Shown: positions 11,779-20,999 of the stretch, one piece after another
Layout: each line of letters opens with the position of its first letter
How positions within the stretch are numbered: the first letter of the stretch is position 1
DNA from: Cephalopachus bancanus
Taxonomy: Eukaryota; Chordata; Mammalia; Primates; Tarsiidae
DNA length: 64,000 nucleotides
Assembly: GCA_027257055.1 (NCBI GenBank)
Contig: JAPVLO010000054.1
Coordinates: 434,001 to 498,000 of the forward strand
Reading direction: 5' to 3'
Position numbers and translations under genes: made by a program
The notes under the pieces: model-generated
Seen by the model: only the letters and a program-made list of their open reading frames with translations
What the model was told of the DNA's origin: nothing
The model's database searches: none

Positions 11779-12036
11779 AAAGGAGGGCTCTGTGTAACAC
11801 CAAAAAAATCATACTGTTTTTATGTCAATAAATCAGGAGTCATTAGAAACTCCCTCCAAAAGATTCAAGAAAATTTAAACAGAAGACAAAAATAAAAAAT
11901 AAAAATAAATAACAAATCCTAGTTTCAAAATTTGTTTAATTAAAACTGAGGACTAACTACCTTAATTACAGGTCTGGCCGGCCCTCTACTTCTCCTCCTT
12001 CTCAGTCTACTCATCGGGCCCTGTATATTAAATTAA
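11779..12036 (+). pseudogene. Env transmembrane-subunit remnant
   Basis: Two pieces in one frame. 11779-11895 begins Lys-Gly-Gly-Leu-Cys, the C-terminal side of the immunosuppressive region. In the CX6CC motif that follows, the first of the paired cysteines is Tyr, and the frame stops at 11893. 11956-12030 encodes a leucine-rich membrane span ending Gly-Pro-Cys-Ile-Leu-Asn, the typical end of gammaretroviral TM spans, with TAA at 12034. Further stops lie between the pieces. The surface subunit was not recognised upstream. The family is gamma-type Env with a disulfide-linked SU-TM design; this copy has lost one linking cysteine. Confidence 0.75.
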
Positions 12037-12146
12037 ATAGTTTGTGTATAAAACAACAAATCACTTCTGTAAAACTCATGTATATGTGGGCCCATTACAA
12101 TCCCCTACCCATAATAAATGAGTCAATGCTTTGACTCATGAACAAC

Positions 12147-12159
12147 TAAAAGGAGAGAA
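12147..12159 (+). promoter_or_regulatory. Polypurine tract
   Basis: AAAAGGAGAGAA directly abuts the 3' LTR start at 12160. In retroviruses this tract primes plus-strand DNA synthesis, so its position fixes the U3 boundary. Confidence 0.75.
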
Positions 12160-12478
12160 TGAAATGATTGTCAGCATGTTAGTCTTTCATCCCTCCTCCG
12201 TATGACTGCCTTAACCTTCCAGTAAGCAGTAAATCACATCCTGTGTGGTGGGAAACCTACATAAGCCATTCTGCAACTACTCAAGATAATTATTCTGTAA
12301 CTGAAAATTTCCTGCTTGCACTCCCCCCAACTCTGATAAAATTGTGGTTTTTGTCCTTATAAACCCCCTGCCTACTCTGTTTGGGGTTGAGAGTTTTTTG
12401 CACTAAGTCTGCTCTCGACTGCCAGCTAGTAAAGGACCCAGTGTGTGGTGATTCCTTTCTCACACTTCAGCTATAACA
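12160..12478 (+). mobile_element. 3' LTR of the provirus
   Basis: 319 bp, from TGAAATGATTG to GCTATAACA. It matches the 5' LTR throughout apart from scattered substitutions but has a single copy of the U3 block that the 5' LTR carries twice. TATAAA lies at 12358-12363. Host L1 ORF2 resumes at 12479 (CAGGAAAATGGAAAGATCAC). Confidence 0.85.
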
Positions 12479-15393
12479 ACACTTCAGGAAAATGGAAAGA
12501 TCACAAGTTGACAGTCTAACAAATCACCAAAGGGAGCTAAAAAGGCAAGACTACCAAAACTGTAACTTCGGTAGAAGAATCCAGATCACCAAAATAAAAG
12601 CCCAAATATGGGACAGAGAAGACAAAAAATCATTGGAAAAAACCTACAAAACAAAAAGCTGGTTATTTGAAAGGGTAAATAAGATTGATAGACCAAACAG
12701 ACAGATTGACCAAGAAAAAGAGAGAAAAAGCCTAAATAAATACAATCAGAAATGCAAAAATGTCAAATCATAATGGACCCCAAATAAATACAAAATATTA
12801 TTATAGATTACTAAGAACACCTATATGGAAACAAACTCAAAAACCTAAACGAAATGGAGGACTTTCTGACATCATACTACCTCCCAAAGTTGAAAGAAGA
12901 AGAAATGAGATGTTAAATAGACAAATAACAACACAGGAAATCAACTTAATCATAAGAAAACTACCTACAAACAAAGTCTGTAACCAGATGCTTTCCAGCA
13001 GACTTCTGCAAAGCATACAAGGACGAGCTGATTCCAACTGATACTTTCAGTACTTTCCTATTGAAAGTATTCCAAGTAATTGAGAAAGATGGAACTCTCC
13101 TCAAATTATTTTATGAAGCTAGCTTCATACTGATACCCAAACTGGGTAAAGATCCAATAAAGAAAGAGAGCTACAGGCCACTATCCCCGATACACATAGA
13201 TGCAAAAATACTCAAAACATTACAGCAAGTCGAATCCAACAACACATTTCAAAAATCATCCACGATGGCCAAGTAAGTCTCATTCTCAGTTTGTAAGTCT
13301 GGTTCAACATTAGCAAGACCAAAAATATAATCAAATATATCAACAAATGTAAATGTAGGAAACACATGATTATATCATTAGATGCTGAAAAAGCATTCGA
13401 TAAAATCAAGCATTCCTTCTTGTTAGAAATCCTTGAACATCTAGGCATAGAGGTAACACACCTCAAAATAGTAAGAACCATCTATGATAAAACCACAACC
13501 AATATAATGCTAAACGGAAAAAAGTTGGAAGCATTTCCCCTGAAAACCAAAACAAGACAAGGCTGCCCACTTTCACCCCTCTTGTTCAACATAGTGTTGG
13601 CAGTACTACTAGCTAAAGAAATCAGAAGAGAAGGAAATCAAGGGCATCCAAATAGGAAAAGAGGGAGTCAGGTTTCCCTCTTTACTGACAATATGATACT
13701 AAACCTTGAAAATAAAAAAAACTCTGTCAAAAATCTTGCACTGATAAAGGACTATGGCAGTCTCAGAGTACAAAATCAACGTGCAAAAGACAGTCACATT
13801 CTTATACACCAAAAACAAACAGGCAGAGACCTAAATAAAAAGCAAAATCCCATTCACAATAGCAACAAAAAATGAAATACCTTGACATCTTCCTAACAAT
13901 AACAGTGAAAAGCCTTTACAATGGAAACCACAAAACACTGCTGAAAGAAATGAAAAAAGAAACAAACAAATAGAAAAAAATACCATGATCATAGAATAGA
14001 AGAACTAACATTATTAAAATGTCCATCCTCCCTAAGGCAATCTACAGATTTAATACAATACCCATTAAATTACCAGCATAATTTTTTTTAGACTTCAAAA
14101 CAACAATACAGAAATTCATATGGAAAAATAAATGACCACAAATAGTCAAAACAATCCTCAACAAAAGAAACAAAGTGGGAGATATCACACTTCCAGACTT
14201 TAAACTTTACTATAAGGCTACAAAAATCAAAACAGTCTGGTATTGGTACAAGAACTGGCATATAGATCAATGGAACAGAAGAGAGATTCCAAAAGTAAAA
14301 CCTCAATTTCTCAACCACCTCATCATTGACATAGCCTCCACTAACAACTACTGGGGAGAAGAGAACCTGTTCAGTAAATGGTGCTGGGAAAACTGGTTGA
14401 CCACATGCAGAAGATTAAAAAAAGACCTCTACCTATCATCAAACACAAAAATCAACTCCAAATGGATCAAATAGATAAATGTAAAACCTTAAGCTATAAG
14501 AACTTTAGAAAATGCAGGAGACACCCTTATGGCAAATGGAACTGACAACCAATTACTGATCAAAACCCCAAATGTCCATATCATAAGAGATAAGCTAGAC
14601 AAGTGTGATCTCATCAAACTAAAAAGCTTCTGCAAAGCAAAAGAAACTACCAAGAGAGCAGGGATACAGCCCACAGTATTGGAAAAATTTTTTCCAAATG
14701 CATATCTGACAACGGACTAATATCTAGGATCTACGAGTAACTCAAATGTGCTGAAAAGAAAAAAACAGTCCTATTAAAAAGTGGACAAAATATATGAATA
14801 GATACTTCTCAAAAGAAGACATACAAGCAGCCAACAAATACATGAAAAAATGCTCATCCTCATTAATCATCAAATAAATTGCAAATTAAAACCACATTGA
14901 GATACTACCTAACTCCAGTCAGGATAGCCATCATCAATAATTCAAAAAACAACAGATGCTGAAGACGATGTGGGAAAGGGGACACTTCTGCACTGTTGGT
15001 GGGAGTGTAAACTAGTACAATCTCTGTGGAAAACTGTGTGGCAATTCCTAAAAGATCTAAAAACTGACCTTCCATATGACCCAGCAAGTCCCATTCTGGA
15101 AATATATCCAGTGAGTTCAGTTCACTCTATGAAGAAGATTCCTACACATGTATGTTTATTGCTGCATTATTCACAATAGCAAAAACATAGAACCAAACAT
15201 GCTGCCCATCAAAAATTATCTGCATTAAAAAAATGTGGTACATATACACGATGGAATATTATGTAACCATAAAGAAGGACAGAGGTATGGACTTTGCAGC
15301 AACTTGGATGGATTAGAGTCTATAACACTCAATGCCCTAACACAGAAACAAAGTACTGAGTACCACATGTTCTCATTCATAAGTGGAACATGA
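12479..15393 (+). pseudogene. L1 ORF2 part 2 (reverse transcriptase, C-terminal)
   Basis: Continuation of the L1 ORF2 interrupted at 7209. 12492-12773 is the linker with KSWLFERVNKIDRP. Reverse transcriptase follows: [11 protein letters not shown] (about 13120), [18 protein letters not shown] (13366-), [16 protein letters not shown] (13550-), and the active-site box at 13681, which reads Phe-Thr-Asp-Asn instead of Phe-Ala-Asp-Asp, losing the second Asp. Later blocks are [13 protein letters not shown] (14240-), the Cys-rich [17 protein letters not shown] (14976-) and the C-terminal HMFSFISGT with TGA at 15391. Several frameshifts split these blocks between frames. Confidence 0.9.
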
Positions 15394-15612
15394 ACAATTA
15401 TCACAATACTATAAGAAAGGGATTGGCAGTAGTGGGAAACTGCCAGGGTGAAGGGTGGTACACTTCATCGATAAGGATACCTGATCTCAAATCAGGTGCA
15501 GTGGGGACCAAAGTGAGGCCCAAACTTCACCTGTACAATGACCATTTGTATACCTAACCCTGAATTGTACCTCACATTTTTAAAATATAAATTTTAAAGA
15601 GTCAAAAAAAAC
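15394..15612 (+). mobile_element. L1 3' UTR and tail
   Basis: Contains AGTAGTGGGAAACTG, CCTGATCTCAAATCAGG and TACCTAACCCTGAATTGTAC, then an A-rich tail. The same words occur at 36880-37030 and, inverted, at about 17990-18030, 31980-32020 and 55260-55290, so all these L1s share a 3' UTR family that is not the human L1PA one. Confidence 0.8.
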
Positions 15613-15619
15613 CAAACAT

Positions 15620-15629
15620 ATAAACCTGA
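15620..15629. repeat. Candidate target-site duplication, right copy
   Basis: ATAAACCTGA, identical to 3494-3503. Confidence 0.65.
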
Positions 15630-16386
15630 GAATATTTACTAAAGTTTAATAGAAATTAATGCTTTTACCCACCTGATTTAATGGTATAGCTATGATAGAG
15701 TACATGGCTGTGTGTAGGTAGATAGCTACACATCATCAAGACATCACAGTGAGCATTTTCATTATCAAATGGTTGAATAATATTCTAGTTACATCATACT
15801 TAAAGTAACCAGCCACCCAGTCAAATAACCAAAAATAAAATTTGTATTTCAATAATAACTTTAACTGGTATACTAGGGTGTTCTGGGGGGGTGGGGAAGG
15901 GAAGCAAAAACCAAGTCATCTAAACTTATTTGTGATTAATAAAAAGTGTTGGGATTTTTTTTAGGTGAAGGGGGTTAAAAGTAGAAAGGATTATTATTGT
16001 TACTATGTACACCTGAAAAATACAATTGCTATGGGGCAAGTTAAATTTCCTTTAATGGCTCCTTACACTGATATTTGAGCCTAAATAAGTAAGTTAAAGC
16101 AGAAACTGATGGAGCTCATCACTTAAAAATTTTCATAGAATTAGAATACAAGTAACACTAATTCAATGACCAGCTGACAAAGTTGAACACAGACTTAGGG
16201 ATGGGGCCATCTCAGCACAGCTCTGACTTCTTCATGGACAACTGTGGGCACTGGGAGTGTCAGGAGGCAGCACCAGCACTAGTGACATGGACTTTGGTGT
16301 TTAATTCTGGAACACCCTCAGCAATATCAATTATAGTGACACTCTTTCAAGTAGGGCTGCAATAATGTTTTTACAAGAAGGAGGCT
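15630..16386. other. No recognisable feature
   Basis: Mixed AT-rich sequence with no named repeat or coding signal. The 60-codon ORF at 16183 has no support. Confidence 0.5.
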
Positions 16387-16785
16387 GCTATAGTTTGGAT
16401 GTTTGTCCCCTCCACACTTCACACTGAAATCTGATTCTTCAAGATTTCAGTCAGTGCCCAATTGAAAGTGTTTGGATCATGAGGGCAGATTAATCAGGAA
16501 TAGATTAATGTCCTCCCTTGGGTGGAGTGAGTGAGTTCTCAGTTTATTAGTTCCTGTAAGAACTGATTGTTTAAAAAAATTCCTAGGGCCCCATATTATT
16601 TCCTCCTTTGTCACATAACCTCTGTGAAAGCAGGTTCCCTTTGCCTTATACCTAGAGTGGAATCAGCCTGAAGCTATCCCCCGATGCAGGTGCCCTGTCT
16701 TGAACTTTTCCAGATGTCAGTTATGAATCAAATGAAGTTTTTTTTTTTTTTAATTACCCAGTTTCAGGTATTCCTTTATACCAAC
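16387..16785 (+). mobile_element. MaLR LTR (MST/MLT1A-like)
   Basis: Starts GCTATAGTTTGGATGTTTG and keeps the order of MaLR LTR landmarks: GTGTTTGGATCATGAGGGC, GAGTGAGTTCTCAGTTTATT, AACTGATTGTTTAAAA, a long T run at 16740-16753, and TTACCCAGTTTCAGGTATTC near the end. Sense orientation. It is partly decayed, with a contracted middle. Confidence 0.85.
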
Positions 16786-17126
16786 AAAAAATAGAGGTGA
16801 CATTGAGAGAGAAATACAAAACAACAGCAAAAACACTCCATGCTAATAACATATTGAGCTTAGGTGAGGTGTGTCTCAGGAACTCTACACGATAATTGGT
16901 CTTTAAAGTGAAAGGATCTGAAGGGCTGGAGGTTCCTGAAAACATATGATTATACAGGTCTGTGATGCTGAAGACATTCTGGACTAGTCTTTCTTTAATA
17001 ACTATTAATTGCACAAAAGTTGTAGAAAATCTAAAAGATGAAAAGACTTTATAACATTCAGAAAAGAGAATACGAACTGACTCAGATTAAATTAAGGAGA
17101 AAAGGAGATTTAAAAAATACTGGGTG
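16786..17126. other. No recognisable feature
   Basis: Sequence between a MaLR LTR and an Alu monomer. The 86-codon minus ORF at 16754-17014 overlaps the LTR end and has no family resemblance. Confidence 0.45.
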
Positions 17127-17272
17127 GGACCAGGCATGGTGACTCATTCTTATAATCCTACACTTTGGGAGACCAAGGCTCAAGGATCCTAGGAGATCAG
17201 CCTGGGCAACATAGCAAGATCCCATCTTTATGAAAAACTTAAAAAAACAAAATAAAGTAAAAATAAAAACAT
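17127..17272 (+). mobile_element. Alu left monomer (FLAM/AluJ-like)
   Basis: GACCAGGCATGGTGACTCATTCTTATAATCC through CAGCCTGGGCAACATAGCAAGATCCCATC and then an A-rich stretch. Only one monomer is present. It keeps the ancestral GGGCAACATAGCAAGA form, so it is older than the lemur-type Alus around it. Confidence 0.75.
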
Positions 17273-17453
17273 TGGATAATTCACTGGATTATGAAAAGAA
17301 CTGAATGCCTGCACTTGATACAGATATTTGATATTTCTCCACATCACGGTACAGAATTGTTACATGTGGATAAAATATTGCTGCCAACAGAACAGAAGAA
17401 TTAGCTGCTTTACTTAATTTTCAAGTGTTTGGCCTTAAATTTTAATTACTAAT

Positions 17454-17838
17454 TACTATGATTCGAATGTCCCCTCCAAAACTTCTGTTGTATTTTAATA
17501 GCTATTTTAACAGTATTGTGAGGTGAAATCTTTAAGAGATGATTAGGTAATGAGAGCTCTGCCCACATGAATAGATTAATGCTGTTCTTGAGAAAGTGTA
17601 TTAGTTATCACAAAAGTGGGTTCCTGATAAAAAGGATAAATTCAACCTGATTATCCCCTCCCTCTAATCCATGTGATGTCTTCTGCCTTATTATAACACA
17701 AGAAGAAGGCACTCATCAGATTTGGCCTCTCAGTCTTAGACTTTCTAGCCTTTAGAACAATGAGCAGAATAAACCTTTATTATTTATAAATAACCAAGTT
17801 TTTTGTATTCTGTTATAGCAGAAATGAACTAAGACAAT
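17454..17838 (+). mobile_element. MaLR LTR (MST/MLT1-like)
   Basis: Has CGAATGTCCCCTCCAAAAC, TTAAGAGATGATTAGGTAATGAG, CTCTGCCCACATGAATAG, GTGGGTTCCTGATAAAAAGG, CTTCTGCCTTATTATAACAC and the end TATAGCAGAAATGAACTAAG, all in MaLR LTR order. AATAAA lies at 17779. It is a second, separate LTR from that at 16387, with a different sequence state. Confidence 0.85.
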
Positions 17839-17935
17839 GAGACTTGTTAATACCTACTGTTTGTTAGGATGAGTCCGATTTTGCTGTTGCTTCTTATAAT
17901 GCCTTCGCTATCTGTAAAAACAAAAATGCATCATT

Positions 17936-17947
17936 TCTATAAAGTTT
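17936..17947. repeat. Candidate target-site duplication of twin-primed L1, left
   Basis: TCTATAAAGTTT here and at 19583-19594 flanks the rearranged L1. The right copy runs into the poly-T of an Alu, so the last three bases of the match are not independent. Confidence 0.5.
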
Positions 17948-19328
17948 ATTTATTTATTATTATTACATATTTTTATTTTAAAATTGTGGGGTACAGTTAA
18001 GGGTTAGGTATACAAATATTCATTGTACAGGTACCCTTGTTGATGAGGTGTGCCCCCCTCTCTCGACAGATATTGACTACCATTAATCCCATCTCCCTTC
18101 TCCTCTCTGCCTTCCCCTATTTTCTTGCCACTGTCAATCCCTTTCTTATAGCATTATGGTAATTGTTCAAAGTCCACTTATGAGTGAGAACTTGTGATAC
18201 TCAGATCTTTGTTTTTGTGAGAGATCGCGCAGTATTATCAACTCTAATTCCATCCAGGTTGCTGCAAAATTAATGATTCAGTTCTTTTCTATGGCTGCAT
18301 AATATTCCTTTGTGTATATGTACCACATTCTTTTAATCCAGTTCTCTTTTGATGGACAGCATGGTTGATTCCATGAGCTTGCTACTATGAACAATGCTGC
18401 GATAAACATGTGTGAAGGTATCTTTTTTACAGAGTGATTTGAGTTCTTCGGAGTATATTACCAGCAGAGGGATTGCAGGGTCATATGGAAAGTTGGTTTT
18501 TAGAGCTTTTAGGAATTGCCACACTGATTTCTACAGAGGTTGTACTAGTTTACACTCCCACTAACAGTGCAGAAGTGTTCCCTTTTTGCCGCATCCTCTC
18601 TAGCATCTGTTACTTTTTGAGTTATTGATAATGGCCATTCTGACAAAAGTTAGGTGGTATCTCAGTGTAGTTTTATTTGCATCTCCTTGATGACTGGTAA
18701 GGTTGAACAGTTCTTCATGTATCTGTTAGCTGGTAATATGTCTTCTTTTGAGAAGTGTCTGTTCATATCTTTTGCCCACTTTGTAATCGGGTTGTTTGTT
18801 TTTTTCTTTTCAGCACATTTGAGTTCCTTGTAGATCCTTGATGTTAGATTTCTGTCAGACATGGAGTTGGCAAATACCTTTTGGCAGTCTGTGGGCTGTC
18901 TCCCTGCTTTCTTGACGGTTTCTTTGGCTTTGCAGAAGATTGTCAGTTTAATGAGGTCCCACTTGTCTATCTTATCTCTTATGGCCTGTGGGTTTCAGGT
19001 TTTGCTCAGGAATTGGATGCCAGTTCCAACTTCCACAAGGGTGTGTCCTGCATTTTCTAAAGTTCTTATGGTTTGAGATTTTACAATTAGGTCTATGATC
19101 CATTTAGAGTTAATTGTTGTGTATGGGGATAGATAGGGATCCTGTTTGAATCTTCTGCATGTGTTCAGCCAGTGTTCCCAGCACCATTTACTGAACAGGT
19201 TCTTCTCTCACCCGATGGTGAGAGGCTTTGTCAAAGATGAGTTGGTTGAGAAATTGAGGCTTTGCTTCTGGAATCTCAATTCTTTTCCATTGGTCTATAT
19301 GCCTGTTCTTGTACCAATACCAGGAATA
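17948..19328 (-). mobile_element. 5'-truncated L1, minus-strand part of twin-primed copy
   Basis: From left to right this reads the complement of an L1 3' end: tail and 3' UTR (17948-18180), the ORF2 C-terminus, the Cys-rich segment (GTTGTACTAGTTTACACTCC at 18540 is the complement of the VQSLW part) and back to [16 protein letters not shown] at about 19260-19320. There the orientation flips. The plus-strand ORFs at 18861-19364 are mirror products of L1. ORF2 is broken by stops. Confidence 0.85.
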
Positions 19329-19582
19329 TTCCATGCTCATGATTGGAAGAATAAACATTGCTAAGATGTTCATCTTACCTAAAGCAATCTACAGATTTAA
19401 TGCAATACCCATCAAATTACCAGCAACATTCTTCTAAGATCTAGAAAAAACAATACAGGAATTCACATGGAAACACAAACGACCAAGAATAGCCAGAACA
19501 ATCCTTAGCAAAAAAAAAAAAAAAAAAAAGCCAGCAGGTATCACGCTACCAGACTCTAAACTTGACTATAAAACTACAATAA
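19329..19582 (+). mobile_element. Inverted 5' segment of the same L1
   Basis: From about 19340 the sequence reads in L1 sense: ATAAACATTGCTAAGATGTT, then AAAGCAATCTACAGATTTAA and CTAGAAAAAACAATACAGG, ending in a decayed SRYHATRL-like stretch ([13 protein letters not shown] block). In L1 ORF2 this piece lies directly 5' of the WYWYKN block that ends the neighbouring minus-strand part. The two parts are therefore adjacent in L1 but opposed in the genome, the signature of twin priming during insertion. A run of 20 A's at 19511-19530 interrupts it. Confidence 0.85.
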
Positions 19583-19591
19583 TCTATAAAG

Positions 19592-19880
19592 TTTTTTTTT
19601 TTTTTTTGAGTTGGAGTCTCACTCTGTCACCCGGACTGGAGTGCAGTGGCCACTCATGGCCACCGCAGCCTCGACCTGCTGGGCTCCGGCGATCCTTCCG
19701 CCTTAGCCTTCTGAGTAGCCAGAATTACAGGCATGCGCTACAGCACCCGGCTGATTTTTTGATTTATTGTAGAGATGAGGTCTCGCTGCCCAGGCGGGTC
19801 TCGAACCCGCGGGCTCAGGCAATCCACTCACCTCAGCCTCCCAAAGGCACGGGATTACAGGCTGAGCCACTGAGCCCCAC
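19592..19880 (-). mobile_element. Lemur-type Alu at the L1 boundary
   Basis: Poly-T 19592-19606, then GAGTTGGAGTCTCACTCTGTC and the two arms, ending TGAGCCCCAC. The right-arm hairpin is changed (GTGGCCACTCATGGCCAC). Flanks AATCTATAAAG (19581-) and AACCTATAACG (19882-) form its probable target duplication, overlapping the L1 duplication. Confidence 0.9.
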
Positions 19881-19924
19881 TAACCTATAACGTTTTTAAT
19901 GCAGTCCCTCCCCTATAAAGAAAC

Positions 19925-20545
19925 TCCCTGCTGACATTTAATTAAAATTCCTTTGAGGAAAAGTACTGTCTTTAGATTCTTAAAACTTCCACTATATTAA
20001 TTTGGCATAGCTTTCCATTTATAGAGATTATTTTTTGTATATTTATAGTGTTTATAAACTTTCTCTTTAAATATACATAAATATTGGGTTAAGTTGATTT
20101 TTGGATATTTCATAGCTTTCGTTGCTATTGTGAATTGCAAGTCCTCCCCATTACATTATAACAATGATTTTGATGGTGTGGGAAAATTTCCCTGACTTAC
20201 TGATTTCATATTTTGCAATGTTGTGATTATTTCCTAATAGTTTTCATAAAGATTGTTGATTTTTTTTAGGATACTCTATATAGGTGATTACTTCATCTTG
20301 ACATAACTACATCTTCATATTCTCCTTTCCAAATGGTAACCTTTTCATTTATTTTTCTTATTGTTTTACCATACTTCATGCAACATATTGAACACTAACA
20401 GATAATGTGTGTCCTTGTATTGATCTTTCTCTTAAAGGAACCATTTCTAAAAATTTTTTCCACTGAAAATGATGTTTATCATAGCATTTTATTAGTTAAA
20501 CTTGACATATTGTCAAAATTATTTCAATTTATTTTCACTAAAATT
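19925..20545 (-). mobile_element. Old L1 ORF2 fragment
   Basis: Complement reads as a strongly decayed L1 ORF2 part: the plus strand has CTTTCGTTGCTATTGTGAAT, AGATTGTTGATTTTTTTTAGG and TATATAGGTGATTACTTCATC in the order of the linker before the reverse-transcriptase FADD box in inverted L1s. No frame survives. Confidence 0.6.
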
Positions 20546-20563
20546 TTATAAAAGTAAATTTGA

Positions 20564-20866
20564 GACTGGGTGTGATGGCTCAAACTTGTAATCCCAGCAC
20601 TTTGGGAGGCTGAAGTAAGGAGACTGCCTGAGCTCACAGGTTTGAGAACAGCCTGGACAACTTGGCGAGACCTCATCTCTGCAAACAATTTTTTAAAGAA
20701 ATTAGCCGGATGTGGTAGTGCAGCTCCTGTTGTTCTGACTCCTTGGAAGGCTAAGGCAGAAGGATCGCCTGAGCCCAGCAGGTCGATGCTGGGGTGGCTG
20801 CGAGCGTGATGCTGCACTCTGGCTTGGGCAACAGAGTGAGACTCCAACTCAAAAAAAAAAAAAAGT
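20564..20866 (+). mobile_element. Older lemur-lineage Alu
   Basis: Full dimer in sense. It has GGACAACTTGGCGAGACCTC, the longer left-arm form also seen at 29855, 35425 and 52277, not the shortened GGGCAGCGAGACC form. Perfect 14-bp target duplication AAAAGTAAATTTGA at 20550-20563 and 20867-20880. The minus-strand ORF of 107 codons over it is Alu-derived. Confidence 0.9.
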
Positions 20867-20999
20867 AAAAGTAAATTTGAAACCTTAGACAGTGTCTTTC
20901 TTAATATGTTACACTTATTTCAATATAAAAATTCAGGCAGTACTCTTCTTAATTTATTTCACTTATTTTATTGTTTAACTTCTTTAGTCAAACAATTTA

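Larger units (their letters stand above)
7210..12478 (+). mobile_element. Degenerate class I (gamma-type) endogenous retrovirus
   Basis: A provirus in L1 ORF2. Two related LTRs begin TGAAATGA and end GCTATAACA. Next to the 5' LTR is a tRNA-Thr-like primer site. Next to the 3' LTR is a polypurine tract. Between them are a gag start with an N-myristoylation type beginning (8208), a protease-site remnant (9892) and an Env transmembrane-subunit remnant (11779-12036). Only about 1.9 kb separates protease from Env, so most of pol (RT, RNase H, integrase) is gone or unrecognisable. Host bases next to the LTRs are ATAC (7206-7209) and ACAC (12479-12482), a 4-bp duplication with one change, as for class I elements. 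No intact gene remains. Confidence 0.85.
3504..15612 (+). mobile_element. Full-length L1 with nested Alu and ERV
   Basis: One L1 reads left to right through this span. It begins with a 5' UTR starting GAGAGGCAAGATGG, holds a T-rich tract at 4340-4620, then an ORF1 remnant (about 5080-5880), ORF2 first part (6311-7209), ORF2 remainder (12479-15393), and a 3' UTR ending in an A-rich tail near 15600. Removing the Alu at 5951-6238 and the provirus at 7210-12478 leaves about 6.5 kb, the usual size of a full L1. All coding parts carry stops and frameshifts, so it is dead. Order of events from nesting: L1 first, then provirus and Alu in an order that cannot be decided here. Confidence 0.85.
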
